Shown here: in pieces, positions 25,140 through 34,906 of the stretch
Layout of the letters: the number at the start of each line of letters is the position of its first letter
Position numbering within the stretch: the stretch's first letter is position 1
DNA from: Meandrina meandrites
Taxonomy: Eukaryota > Cnidaria > Anthozoa > Scleractinia > Meandrinidae
Length of the DNA stretch: 64,000 nt
Direction: 5' to 3'
NCBI GenBank assembly: GCA_963693305.1
Contig: OY855913.1
Span: forward strand, 17,860,288 to 17,924,287
Notes under the pieces: generated by a model
The model's input: only the letters and a program-made list of their open reading frames with translations
Databases searched by the model: none
What the model was told of the DNA's origin: nothing
Translations under genes and position numbers: made by a program

Positions 25140-25925
25140 CAGTCAACTCTCGTTATAGCGGACACGCTCGGGACTTCGTTATAGCGGGGTGTGAAAAAAA
25201 AGTGCCGTTAACATTAGACTGTCCACAGCCTCTCGATTTTTCAACGCCAAAAAGCAAACGAAGCGAGCGCGAAGTGCGAGCGCGCGAGGGAGGAGCTGGC
25301 GCTCATCGATCGAAAACACAAAAACACGAAAAAATGGAGGGCTGTGAACAGTCTACATTAACATATGGTGAAATAACCTAGACTATGACGAGCTTATCAA
25401 CAGTGGCGAAAGTGCTAAGCGGTCGTTGGGATTGGAGGATGAGGGTTTGATCTCTCCTAAAGAGTCTGGAAGGAAAAGGTGCAAGCTGAAGTGAAAAAGC
25501 AAAGTCTGTTGTACAGCTACTGAACGAATTGATGCAAAAATATATATTCTAGAGGTCTTTTTTAGTGTGTTTTAGATAAATAGCGAACAACAGACTGCGA
25601 TTTTACGTAATTATGCCATATGAGAAGTTCATGGTGTCTTGTCCGCTTCATCGAGAGTCAAACAATAAAATTGTTCTTTGCTACCACCAAAGTGTCCTTA
25701 ATTCCGTAATAGCGAGAGTCCGTAATAGCGGGAGTCATTTCCAGTCAAACCTCTATAGCTTTCGCCGGGGATCTGAATTTTGTCCGTAGCGCTAGAAGCG
25801 AGTGTCCGTAATAGTGGGAGTCATTTCCAGTTAAACCTCTATAGTTTTCGCCGGGGATATGGATTTTGTCCGTAATAGCGAGTGTCCGTAATAGCGGGGT
25901 GTCCGTAAGGCGAGAGTTGACTGTA
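25138..25925. mobile_element. non-autonomous pogo/Tigger-like transposon, TA-flanked
   Basis: TA (25138-25139) precedes CAGTCAACTCTCG (25140-25152); the mirror CGAGAGTTGACTG (25911-25923) is followed by TA (25924-25925). Just inside both ends are repeated (T)ATAGCGG / GTCCGTAATAGCG motifs, and the right half holds a duplicated block of about 100 bp (CATTTCCAG..AAACCTCTATAG, from about 25736 and again from about 25823). TA duplication and CAGT start fit the Tc1/mariner-pogo group. No transposase frame remains. A second element is nested at 25215-25355. Confidence 0.75.
25215..25355. mobile_element. nested 141-bp MITE inside the pogo-like element
   Basis: TAGACTGTCCACAGCC (25215-25230) and GGCTGTGAACAGTCTA (25340-25355) are inverted with one mismatch around a purine-rich, GC-rich centre. 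It sits wholly within the larger TA-flanked element and so inserted later. Confidence 0.65.
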
Positions 25926-26086
25926 CAACCAGTTACCCAACAGATTATCATGTGAGCACCATGCCTTGACATAAATTTGTTATACACGTTATGTCTGGCG
26001 GCCATCTGGCCATGATGTCTGGTTTCTGTTGCACAACACTGCAAACGTTCATTGTTGAAATTGGATATACTGTTAGTCTAGCTAGG

Positions 26087-26107
26087 TGTCAGATGTCAGA
26101 TGTCAGA
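26087..26107 (+). repeat. three tandem copies of a 7-bp unit (TGTCAGA)
   Basis: Short heptanucleotide run directly visible; no further structure. Confidence 0.7.
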
Positions 26108-26502
26108 TGTTGCCCTGTCACAAAGTAACAAGTTTACAGCTTCCTTAGTTTTATGTCAGAAGAATAATTCAAATCGCTGGCAAGATTATTTTGTTTAATT
26201 ATTCTTTTTGGTATATTCCTTTTGTTTTCAGTTAATTCACATTTAGCTCTAACAATAGCTACTGCTAGTCCCTGCTAGCTCCAATGTTTGAATAAGAGGA
26301 TTAGTATGCAGTGCTTATTGTTTTGTCATGCAATGCTTGGAATACGTTGCAGAAATTTAGTGAATGATCATTGCAAGACCCAATTTGTTCAGTTATTTTC
26401 TTAGCTATTACATTTTGATTAATTTTATTGTAATATTTTTAATGATTTGCTATTGTAATTTATTGTTTTCTGTTACCAATCATCCTTTTTGTATCCTTTT
26501 TG

Positions 26503-26539
26503 TCTCGTGTCGTCATGACGTTGTCATGACGACACGAGA
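26503..26539. repeat. perfect 17-bp-arm palindrome
   Basis: TCTCGTGTCGTCATGAC (26503-26519), spacer GTT, then its exact inverse (26523-26539). About 50 bp further on, a block TTTGCTTTGTGAGGCCG..GGAATTT occurs twice (about 26586 and 26646), so the spot is repeat-derived. Confidence 0.75.
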
Positions 26540-27478
26540 ATATGCGAGGGGGAGAAAGTGCATTCCATGGACCATTCCATGCGTGTTTGCTTTGTGAGGC
26601 CGCGGAATTTTCCCGCCATGTCAATATTTTTCCCGCCATATCAACATTTGCTTTGTGAGGCCGCCGGAATTTCATATCAAAGAACAGATAATGTTTCTTA
26701 ACAAAGAGGTCGCAGCCCGCTGGTTTATCAAACTGTAGGTTAGGAGTATTTATTGTAAAGGGCTTATTATGTGAAATACAGGCACGCTTTACTGTTCTTA
26801 AAATTGATTTCTTTTCTTTTACGTTTATTGGTGTAGTTAGTTCACAGTCTTGTGCGGTTCTTCTGATCGGTCTATCAAGCGCAACAAATTCGAGCTAATT
26901 CGGTGCACTCGCACGATGATATAAAGCGTTGACGTTACCTGTAAATAAACGACACGCAATGCACGCAGAAGAGATGGCGTTTTTTTATGAACTTGCAGCG
27001 AACGAGCAAATTCTTAGCTGTCCAACAGTGCGTTGAAAAGGGTTGAACAGAAAAACGAGACCCTAAAGAAGACTGTGATTGCTACGTGAGTATTGCACAA
27101 CATTTGTTTTGAAAAGTGCGACCTATGGCACGGATAACAACGATCCAAAAACAGAAAATAAACGATTAGATAAAGACAATTATTTTGATTCTAAATCTTT
27201 AAAAATATCGTTTAAGCCAGCAAGTATGGTGTTTGTTTGTTCCATTTGCCTGCTCTGGGCGTCACGGAACATTTTCGTTCAAATCTTGCGTTGTCCTGTT
27301 CCATACTCTTTTCAAACATTTCAATAAAAGAACTCTGCCAGTCTGGAGTCGTTACTTTCTCGCCTTTCTTTTCTCAGGCGGTTCTGATTCATGGAGAGAA
27401 ACATTTACACTTTCGATTTGCGAAGCCTCGTTAACACTCGGCTCTGAGGTAAAGGTAGTGACTCATTTGATTGCCGTT

Positions 27479-27961
27479 TTAGATGGATCGATGTTCCACC
27501 ACCGGCACCTCAACAAAGATGTCGAAATAGGGGAAGCCTTCTGTAATTTTCTGAATTTCAGCTTCTCCAGTCGAGCGAGACCGCTTCTTTAACTGCTTGA
27601 ACTCGTACTCTAGATTCTGCTGCCGTTACTTCACCTGCTGTAGCATTCTCTGGCTTTCTGGACACCTTTCTTTATACAAAGAATAGATATCATTCCAGAG
27701 TTTGATTTTTTGTCTTTGTGAAACTCCCCACAGCTTACTAAATTTTGGCGCCCACGCTTCAAGAACTTCGTGCGTTTCTTCCTCAGTCCAGTTAGCAGAC
27801 TTAACGCGAGGTTTTTTCGTTTTTGTGTTTGCCGTAGCGAGTACTTCGACATCACTTGGAACTGAAGACTGAGGCGATGGCGTGCTTCTCGGCAGTGTAG
27901 TAGCTGGACGATAAAATATGGCGCTTGTCGATGGAAATGGACAATGTTGACCGCCATTCAT
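27479..27961 (-). pseudogene. Myb/SANT-like DNA-binding protein, broken by one in-frame stop
   Basis: From ATG at 27961 the frame gives a Pro/Ser/Thr-rich start (about 45 aa), then a Lys/Arg patch and the trihelix-type Myb/SANT-like signature WTEEETHEVLEAWAPKF..LWGV..RQKIKLWNDIYSLY (about residues 58-95). It stops at TAA (27628-27626) after 111 aa. The same frame then continues for about 48 codons (RQQNLEYEFKQLKKRSRSTG...EGFPYFDIF), the expected downstream helix of this family, to the next stop at 27481-27479. One base change (for example AAA to TAA) would explain the break. Such proteins occur as host genes and as companions of PIF/Harbinger transposons; which applies here is unclear. It could alternatively be a short functional protein or a sequence error. 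Confidence 0.6.
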
Positions 27962-29048
27962 TGGCTGATCTGGATTTGCTACTCTTGCAAACCGTCGACT
28001 TGTTTAATAACTTATCGCCAAAGGAACAAAATGCGTGATTTGTGATTGTGTGAATTTTGTTTTTACAGAAAGAAATGTACGTGTCGTACAAGTCTTGCGT
28101 GTTCTGATACCTCATCGAAAACGCATTTGATTGACATTTAATTTCCTGAAATTGTTTTGATAGTGCGTATTAAAGTAGCGCGGCATTCGACTAACGATAC
28201 AAGGTCAAACGGTCTCAGTTAGTCCTTGAGTTGTTTACACCTTTTAAAAGAAATTTCTGTCTACCGAATCTAATAAAACTCGTCAAATATAATTTATCTC
28301 TTTCGTTTATACTTTGTATTAGTCCTTTCTAACTGCCGGAGAGTAGTTTGCTTTGTGTTCTACGCGGCGATAACTTGATTTCTGTTCGCATGTGAAAAGT
28401 AGCCGGGCAGTGGCTTTGCCGTGAACATGGCACCTAACTATTTTATTAACTTTTATTTTAAAAAAAACCTTCCTTTCAAAATAGACCCATGCGTTTTATG
28501 ATTTTACTTCCAATCATTGCGAAATGTTAGATTCTTAGTCAACTTTTATTTTAGAAGTGAAAAAAAAAAACATACAGACCACGAAACTAGCCCTCTGATT
28601 ATAGCGGAGCTCCAGCGCGCGAAGCGCGCTAGCGGAGCACCATGGGTAAGAAATTTTGGTAAACCATCAAGCCAAGAAAATTTGGTAGTCACGTGACCGT
28701 ACGAGCGTCCGTCCGTCCGAGCGTCCGTCCGTACAGACTCTGGGGGAGGGGGAAGTGAGTCACAGGACAATTACTGCCTTGGTTAATGTTAAATCTTTGA
28801 TATTGAACTTCCATGTTATGGTCAATTGACAGCTGTCAAAACAAGGTGTCCGCTGACCGGTATCACATGACCATATCGCGGGCTCAGGCGTAGAGCTAAT
28901 CGAGGTGACGTATTTTTTTAAGTTGACCGCTGACCAATGGTTTTCCAATTGATCGCGGGCTCAAGTACTCATGTTTTTTAAATTAGCCTGATGAATCTAT
29001 CATCGCGTAAATTCAGATTTAAATAAAGGGCAAGGTAAATAACCGACA

Positions 29049-29083
29049 AGCTCTGCTTTTAGGCTTGGCTAAATCTATTTTAG
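29049..29083 (+). repeat. hairpin-bearing repeat end, copy 1
   Basis: AGCTCTGCTTTTAGGCTTGG then CTAAATCTATTTTAG. TTTAGGC and GCTAAA can pair into a small hairpin a few bases before the terminal TTAG. Nearly the same motif recurs at 30848-30884. Confidence 0.5.
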
Positions 29084-30847
29084 AAATAATTAATTTAGTT
29101 TTTTTCTCATGTAAATAAATGATCAGTGGAAATTTCATTTCAACTTAGACGAAGCGACTGTATGAAAAGGCGGCAAATCTTTGGTACGCTGTTTACCTTT
29201 AAAGCTGAATGAAAGACGCGAAGAAAGCTGCTGGCGAACATCGATCTTCGTGAATATATCTCGCTTTATTTACTCATCTACATCATGGAAACTTATGCCA
29301 AATGATTAAGGACAACTTCTTAACGGGAAGATCCGAAATAATTGCCGATTTGAATATGTATATTGGATAACAAGTCAAAAAGAGCGCCATGTCCAGGGTT
29401 CGACCTGCGGCTGAGCAAGGTTGAATATCACTGAATTGAGCTCAAACAAAAGTGAATTCAGAGCCGATCAAGTTCACTGAAGTGAAGGATAAAAGACTGT
29501 TAAAGGCTACACCGATGAAAAGAAAAAAAATTGATGTTCGCTGATAATATAATGTATATGTCGGTGGTGCTGCATGGACTAAGCTTGCAACGAAACTGCC
29601 GTGTTCGTCTCCGATATTATTGGGCTGGTTTGAAAGCTTTGCCCTGCAGAATATATATTACAAGCCTTCTTCAATAATGAGGTAACAAACGTAAATGTAT
29701 GCACTAAGCATAAGCCTAATTTTATATTGAGAGAATTATACTTCATTTATGAATGAATTTAAAGTTGTGTCGGTTTTCAGATCTTCCCGTAAATATTTAC
29801 TAAGCCTGTTCATGTTTTTACATTTTATACATGCCAGACACATTTGTTTAGTAATTATTTCGTTTAGTCTAATTATTTTCTGTTTTAGTTAGTGGAGTTA
29901 AATGTTATGTTCATTATTGGATTTTGAAAACAAATTGTTTAGCTTCACGGATAAAAATCACGATTTCGGCTCGCTTGCATTTGTTTTGTTTCTCTTATCA
30001 CTGCTTATCAGTTAGTGTGTTGAATTCGCCGGTTTCGTTGCGAGTTACCTGTGCTAGGCTGAGTGGGTTCAGACTAAGCCTACCGCATATTTACTTACCA
30101 GAAATGAAGAAAATTCATTCAGTTCTCTACATAAAATTCTCTTAGGTATTTAGCAACGCGTAATTAGTAAATCATGCAACCAAACCGCAACGAAAAGAAG
30201 ACGGTTCAAAACAATCAAAACAACATGGTAAGCTTTATATTCTAAGTTAGCGTGCTCAACTTTCCTGATCAAAAACTGCCGCATTTAATACACAAAAACT
30301 GCTTTAAAATGACTTACATAACCGGCACCATCAATTTGCAGAGTTTGTTTTGCCGCCGTAATTTTCTCAGTTTGCCGTGGCGTGAGTTCATTTAGTTTAC
30401 TGTGTTTAGCAGCGAGTTCACTTTGTTTTCTGTACGTACTTTGTTTTTGCCTTGAGTTGATTTTCTTGTCCTGACGGTTTTGTAGTAATCAAAACAAGGT
30501 CAAGGTTCTTTTTACATTGAATAACTCATAGAGGTCCTGGAGGTGTATCACGAATTAGTGTACAGTAAACGTTGTAAAAAGATAAGATAATAAGATTTGT
30601 TTTGCGCCTACGTGCGTACGTGAGGAACCCATTAAAGTGCACTCGTCAATTTCAATTTTAGAACCTGTCACTACAGGCAGGAAAATTCAGACGGGTTAAC
30701 CACGAAATATATTGACGTCGCCTTCGTCGACGAAATCATGAGAGGTTTTTTGTACCTATATGGGCCACCGTATAAGCTTACAAATATAGTGTGGCTTCTT
30801 ATTTGGTAACACTGTAAGTAACTCGAGCGAAAAATTTAATAGATGGG

Positions 30848-30884
30848 AGCTCCGCTTTTAGGCCTGCCTAAATCTATATATTAG
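30848..30884 (+). repeat. hairpin-bearing repeat end, copy 2
   Basis: AGCTCCGCTTTTAGGCCTGC then CTAAATCTATATATTAG, with the hairpin TTTAGGC-CT-GCCTAAA. Same orientation as copy 1, 1.8 kb away. A hairpin close to a 3' end recalls Helitron termini, but no Helitron protein or proper CTRR end was confirmed. Confidence 0.5.
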
Positions 30885-31339
30885 ATTTTGATAATCGATA
30901 AATGTTTATTAGCACACTGAGATAAAGTCAGTCAGCTGCGTTAGTAAACGAAACACGAGAATAAATATAGACATTTCTTAAATGTTTCTTTTTCCTTTCG
31001 CGTGACAGTCACGACGTTTCTCAAATGTTTCTTTTTCCCCTCGCGTGACAAGAAATCCGCCATGGATTCTGAACGCGTGATCGCTTCGATTGTAGCTCTT
31101 CTTTTCCTGATTATTGCGCTTAGAAAAGTTCAGAGATTTTTTTCGAGTTGAGGATTGCGGTCGCGATGCGAGAATCGTTACCGAAAGGTTTTTCGTGACT
31201 GCATAAAATGTAATTAACATGACAAGAGTTGACTGGAACAAATTACTTGATCTGTGTAGCAGTGTAGGGTTTCAAGTACGGAATAGCTTAGTGTCAAGTG
31301 TAGTGTGTCAAACTTATACAGTTGCGGTTACACATCGTC

Positions 31340-32075
31340 CTTTTACCGTGGTAAATGGGCTCTTTACCTCGGAAAACTCACAAATCGTGTGTGACCAACA
31401 TTTCCCAAGGTAAATTTATCGCGGTGTATTTCCATGGATACATCAAAAAGAACAAAATAATCGCCCATGCAAGTTACCGAGGTAAATAGGTAGGTTTTTC
31501 AAATACCCCAAGATAAAATGACCGATCGCGAGGCAAACCTCAAAGATAAGCAAATAAAATAAACAGAGAAATTTGAAATTAAATATGGTTTAGATTTCCG
31601 GAGGTCAACTTTGTGTGTTCAAGGCAGCAAAAGCGTGGTCTTTCTTAGAATCATGGCTGGATGGCTTGCTGATTTGTAAGTATAAGCTACTTTTTTTTGG
31701 AAATTTGGCGTTTAAATACAACACAAGTCAAGGAAGATCTATAGTGCATTTTTTATATGTATTTCGATTTAATCTCTAGGCCTAGAAACATCCAACAAGG
31801 AGATTTATAAAAACGGAGTCTTCGCCTTCTAATTCTTCGGTGTCTGAAACACTGACATAACAAAGCAATAGAGGACTGTGGAAACAGTATAAATAATAAA
31901 AACGAGATGATGCCAGCAAGCACCCTCGAATTATCCACTTTCGCATTTCGCGCCGAAAACAGTATGAAAGATTAATGACCTTGGTAATGTATTAAGTCTG
32001 TGACGGCAAACACCCCGGTAACGTATTCCCGCGGTGAGTTTACCTTGGTGTAATTTACCTTGGGAATGCTATTTC
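31340..32075. repeat. region of ACC(G/T)(A/T)GGTAAA motifs with rough inverted ends
   Basis: Left side (31340-31520) repeats motifs such as TTTACCGTGGTAAA, CCCAAGGTAAATTTA and TTACCGAGGTAAA; right side (about 31975-32075) carries the mirror forms TTACCTTGG and CCGGTAAC. Probably the decayed ends of one element of about 730 bp; the middle is AT-rich and non-coding. Confidence 0.4.
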
Positions 32076-32335
32076 GTTACAAACATTCCGGTATTTCCAT
32101 TTTCACCGTTTTCGTTGCAAGAAACATGTACTCTATTTTCTGACATTGTTCTTGGATCGTAGAAAGCGGGCAATAAATCACAAAAGAAATGGAAAACAGC
32201 GCAATTTAACGGTCGGCGCAAGAAGGTGGGGGACGAGTGCTTCGAGTAACGCTCAATTCCTGTTGCGTTCATTTGCGTCAAAAATAGAGAGGACGTTCTT
32301 TTTTGGTAAAAAATCATAAAGAATATTTTGTTCTG

Positions 32336-32455
32336 TCATTTTGTTTTCCCGCCTGTTTTGTAATTTTGTCTTGCCGCTTGTTTGTCATTTTGTTTCCCGA
32401 GTGTTTTATCATTTCGTTTTCCCGCATGTTCGCCATTTTTATTTCTCGCATATGA
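32336..32455 (+). repeat. minisatellite, 24-25-bp unit, about five copies
   Basis: Unit like TCATTTTGTTTTCCCGCCTG followed by TTTTG, repeated with drift up to about 32455. Confidence 0.8.
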
Positions 32456-32879
32456 AAAAAAGAAGACTTAAAATTATCCCAGCAAAATTTTCCCCGGTCT
32501 CTGCTTTTTCCATCCCCGGAAATGGTAAATCTTCTAAAAACACCTTTCTTTTTAGAGGCGCGAAAGTTGCAAGCGTAGATAACATACAAGCTCTTTACAG
32601 CCTAGAGAAACATTTCCTGTTATAATAGCTTTTTGGTAAAGTATATTTTAGCCTCTTTTTGTACTAGCATTGTAATAAGGAGTACTATTTCTAATCTTAA
32701 ATTTTAATGTGATGTAAGTTTTAGATGCAATGACCCACCCTGTTTAAATAATGTTTCATATACTTACTTTCGTAATGATTCAGTATACTCACCCGGTAAT
32801 GAGCTAAAAATGAGAAACAATACTGATAAGAAACAATACTGAACGATTGCTGTAACCGTTTTTGGGTGTCCTCAGTCAC
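32456..32879. other. short spacer
   Basis: AT-rich sequence in which I see no gene or repeat. Confidence 0.4.
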
Positions 32880-34075
32880 CAAACAGTTTCATTCTGATGT
32901 CGAATGCACGCTTGTCTGACTAGAGACAGGAGATGTAGGCTCCCAGTGAATGTTGTGTAACCCCTTTTGAATGGTAGCTGTCAGCAGTCTGTAAGTGTTC
33001 TTCACCAAACACTTTCATTCTAATATCATACGCGCGCTTCTTGGACTTCAGAGTGGAGATGTAGTTGCCCAGTGAATGTTGTGTAGCCCTTACTGAATGA
33101 TAGCTCTCAGCCATCTCTGAATGTTCTTGACCAAACAGTTTCAGACTGATATCAAGTACAAGCTTGGATTCGGATCCAGAGCAGAGCTGTAGTCGCCCAG
33201 TGAATGATGTGTAACACCCCTACTGAATGGTAGCTGTCGGCTGTCTCTAAATATCAGAGACAGTATATCAATATCCTTCACCAAACAGTTTCCATCTGAT
33301 ATAAAGCGCTCGCTTCTTGGACTTAAGAGCGGACAATTTCACAGCACGAAAATGGAGATTTACGGAAAATTAAAGGTGGCTTAAATCCTCTTAAAGCTGG
33401 TCATCCAACTTTACGCCATCAATTAAAGGTTTTTAAAGGTGTTAAACCTGACTTTTACGCTACCGTGCGTAAACCTGGTGTAAATGTGGCTTAAATGTTT
33501 CAATATCTTTAAGTCAGCTTTAGACATGAGTGTAAAGCTGGTTTAAAGGTCAGCTTTAAAAAATGTAAAGGTCGCGTAAAGCTGATTAAATTCCAAATTT
33601 ACGCCAGCTTTACTTCAGCTTTACACCGCAGTAAAGTTATGTTTTCATGCTGTGTTTATAGTCGGCAAGTTAATGTTGTTTGTGTTACACCTACTGAATG
33701 GTAGCTGTAAGTGGTCGTTGGAAGTTTTTTTTACCAAACAGTCTCAGTATGATATCACGTGAACACTTCTCATAGGCAAGAGCAGAGTTGTAGTCTCCTA
33801 GTGAATGTTGTGTAACCCCCACTGAAAGATAGCTGTTGGCAGTCTCTGAATGGTTTTCACCAAACAGTTTCCGTCTGATATGAAGTGCATGATTCTTGGG
33901 CTCAAGAACGGAGATGTAGTCGCCCAGTGAATGTTGTGTAACCCCTACTTTATGGAAGCTGTCAGCAGTCTTTCGATGTTCTTCACCAAACAGCCTCAGT
34001 CTGATGTCGAGTACACGCTTCTCTGACTAAAAAGCTTCTGAGCAGTCCCCTCTCCTGTGTTGAATGACGGCTTGC
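32880..34075 (-). pseudogene. tetratricopeptide-repeat protein (NPHP3/kinesin-light-chain-like TPRs), decayed
   Basis: On the minus strand a 42-residue (126-bp) unit recurs with the consensus A-D-S-Y-H-S-x-G-V-T-Q-H-S-L-G-D-Y-x-S-x-L...A-x-D-I-R-x-x-x-F-G-E-E-H, a TPR form common in cnidarian multi-repeat genes. About 34046-33705 is open and covers nearly three units, but an in-frame TAG lies just upstream (near 34027) and the frame breaks at about 33730. A MITE (33340-33654) interrupts the next unit. Another open piece (33114-32920) holds about one and a half units. No start codon, upstream effector domain (such as NB-ARC) or intact end is present, so this is a non-functional remnant or detached repeat fragment of a larger gene. 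Confidence 0.75.
33340..33654. mobile_element. 315-bp MITE inserted in the TPR pseudogene
   Basis: Ends CACAGCACGAAAA (33340-33352) and TTTTCATGCTGTG (33642-33654) are inverted with one mismatch. The interior is made of recurring AAAGCTGG, TTAAAGG and GTAAAG motifs on both strands. The TPR reading is lost at about 33336 and resumes at about 33660, which fixes the insertion. No clean target duplication is seen. Confidence 0.7.
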
Positions 34076-34104
34076 TCTAAATAGATGTCTGGAAAAATCG
34101 AACA

Positions 34105-34332
34105 GCACATAGTCGCGAATAGTCGCGAATAGTATGTGATAAGTCATCCATGTCCAATATACACGACCTGATACGAGTCGTAAGTCGTGAATGATGACAA
34201 CTAGTAGCGAATAGTAGTTGAATAGTGGCGAATAGTAACGAAAAGTGACAAATACTATAGTTCCAAATACTAACGAATAGTTGCAAATAGTGACGAATAG
34301 TCCTAAATAGCGACGATAACGAATAGTGACAA
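34105..34332 (+). repeat. degenerate minisatellite, about 10-bp unit (GAATAGTGAC type)
   Basis: Many copies of (C/G)GAATAGT with short variable spacers (TCGCGAATAG, TGGCGAATAG, TGACGAATAG). It begins next to the 5' side of the TPR pseudogene. Confidence 0.75.
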
Positions 34333-34906
34333 TTCGAGACCAGAATACTCTTTACTACTGATCAAAGTCAATATCTTACATTGATCTTACACTTAAGTAT
34401 ATACCACGGACAAAGAAAGGGGGCAGCTATTTTTTCCTATTTTGGAATGCCCCTTCTTTGTAATCCTGTGCACCCTTAGCGAATTGCAACTGTCAGGTTG
34501 AGTTTAAGACGAAACAAAACTACCTGGTAGACACTCATGAGCCTGAGAACTTTACAAAAACAAAAGAAACAAGACATCAATACATAAAAAAGAATTATAA
34601 AAGAACAGTCATTTTATAAAATTATAGAACGAAAACAAACTTAGCACCAAAACGAGGCTATACCTTGTGGTTTAACGTTTTAACACTGAAATCACAAATT
34701 ACACAAAAATATTGAAAAGAGACACGAGACAGCCCAAAGGGCCTTTGATTCCTATTCCTGCATAAATACATTTCATTGTGCCAATACGTCTGTTTTGTTG
34801 TCCACTAAGAAGACCACAACCTGCCTCGGTCACACAGTAAAAGAATCAGCGAATATAAACTGGTCCGTGAGGTGAAATGTGAACTGGCAGTGGACAACTC
34901 AAGACA
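34333..34906. other. upstream region of the amine oxidase gene
   Basis: No coding sequence. TATAAA at 34854-34859 lies 48 bp before the ATG, so it could direct transcription with a very short 5' UTR. Confidence 0.45.

Larger units (their letters stand above)
25926..27478. other. gene-free spacer
   Basis: Apart from the short repeats at 26087-26107 and 26503-26539 and the doubled block at 26586/26646, nothing coding is supported. Confidence 0.4.
27962..32335. other. repeat-derived spacer without a gene
   Basis: No supported exon. It contains a CGTCCGTCCG-type low-complexity patch at about 28700-28735, two copies of a hairpin-bearing motif (29049-29083 and 30848-30884), and a region of repeated ACCGAGGTAAA-like motifs with rough inverted symmetry (31340-32075). 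Confidence 0.45.
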
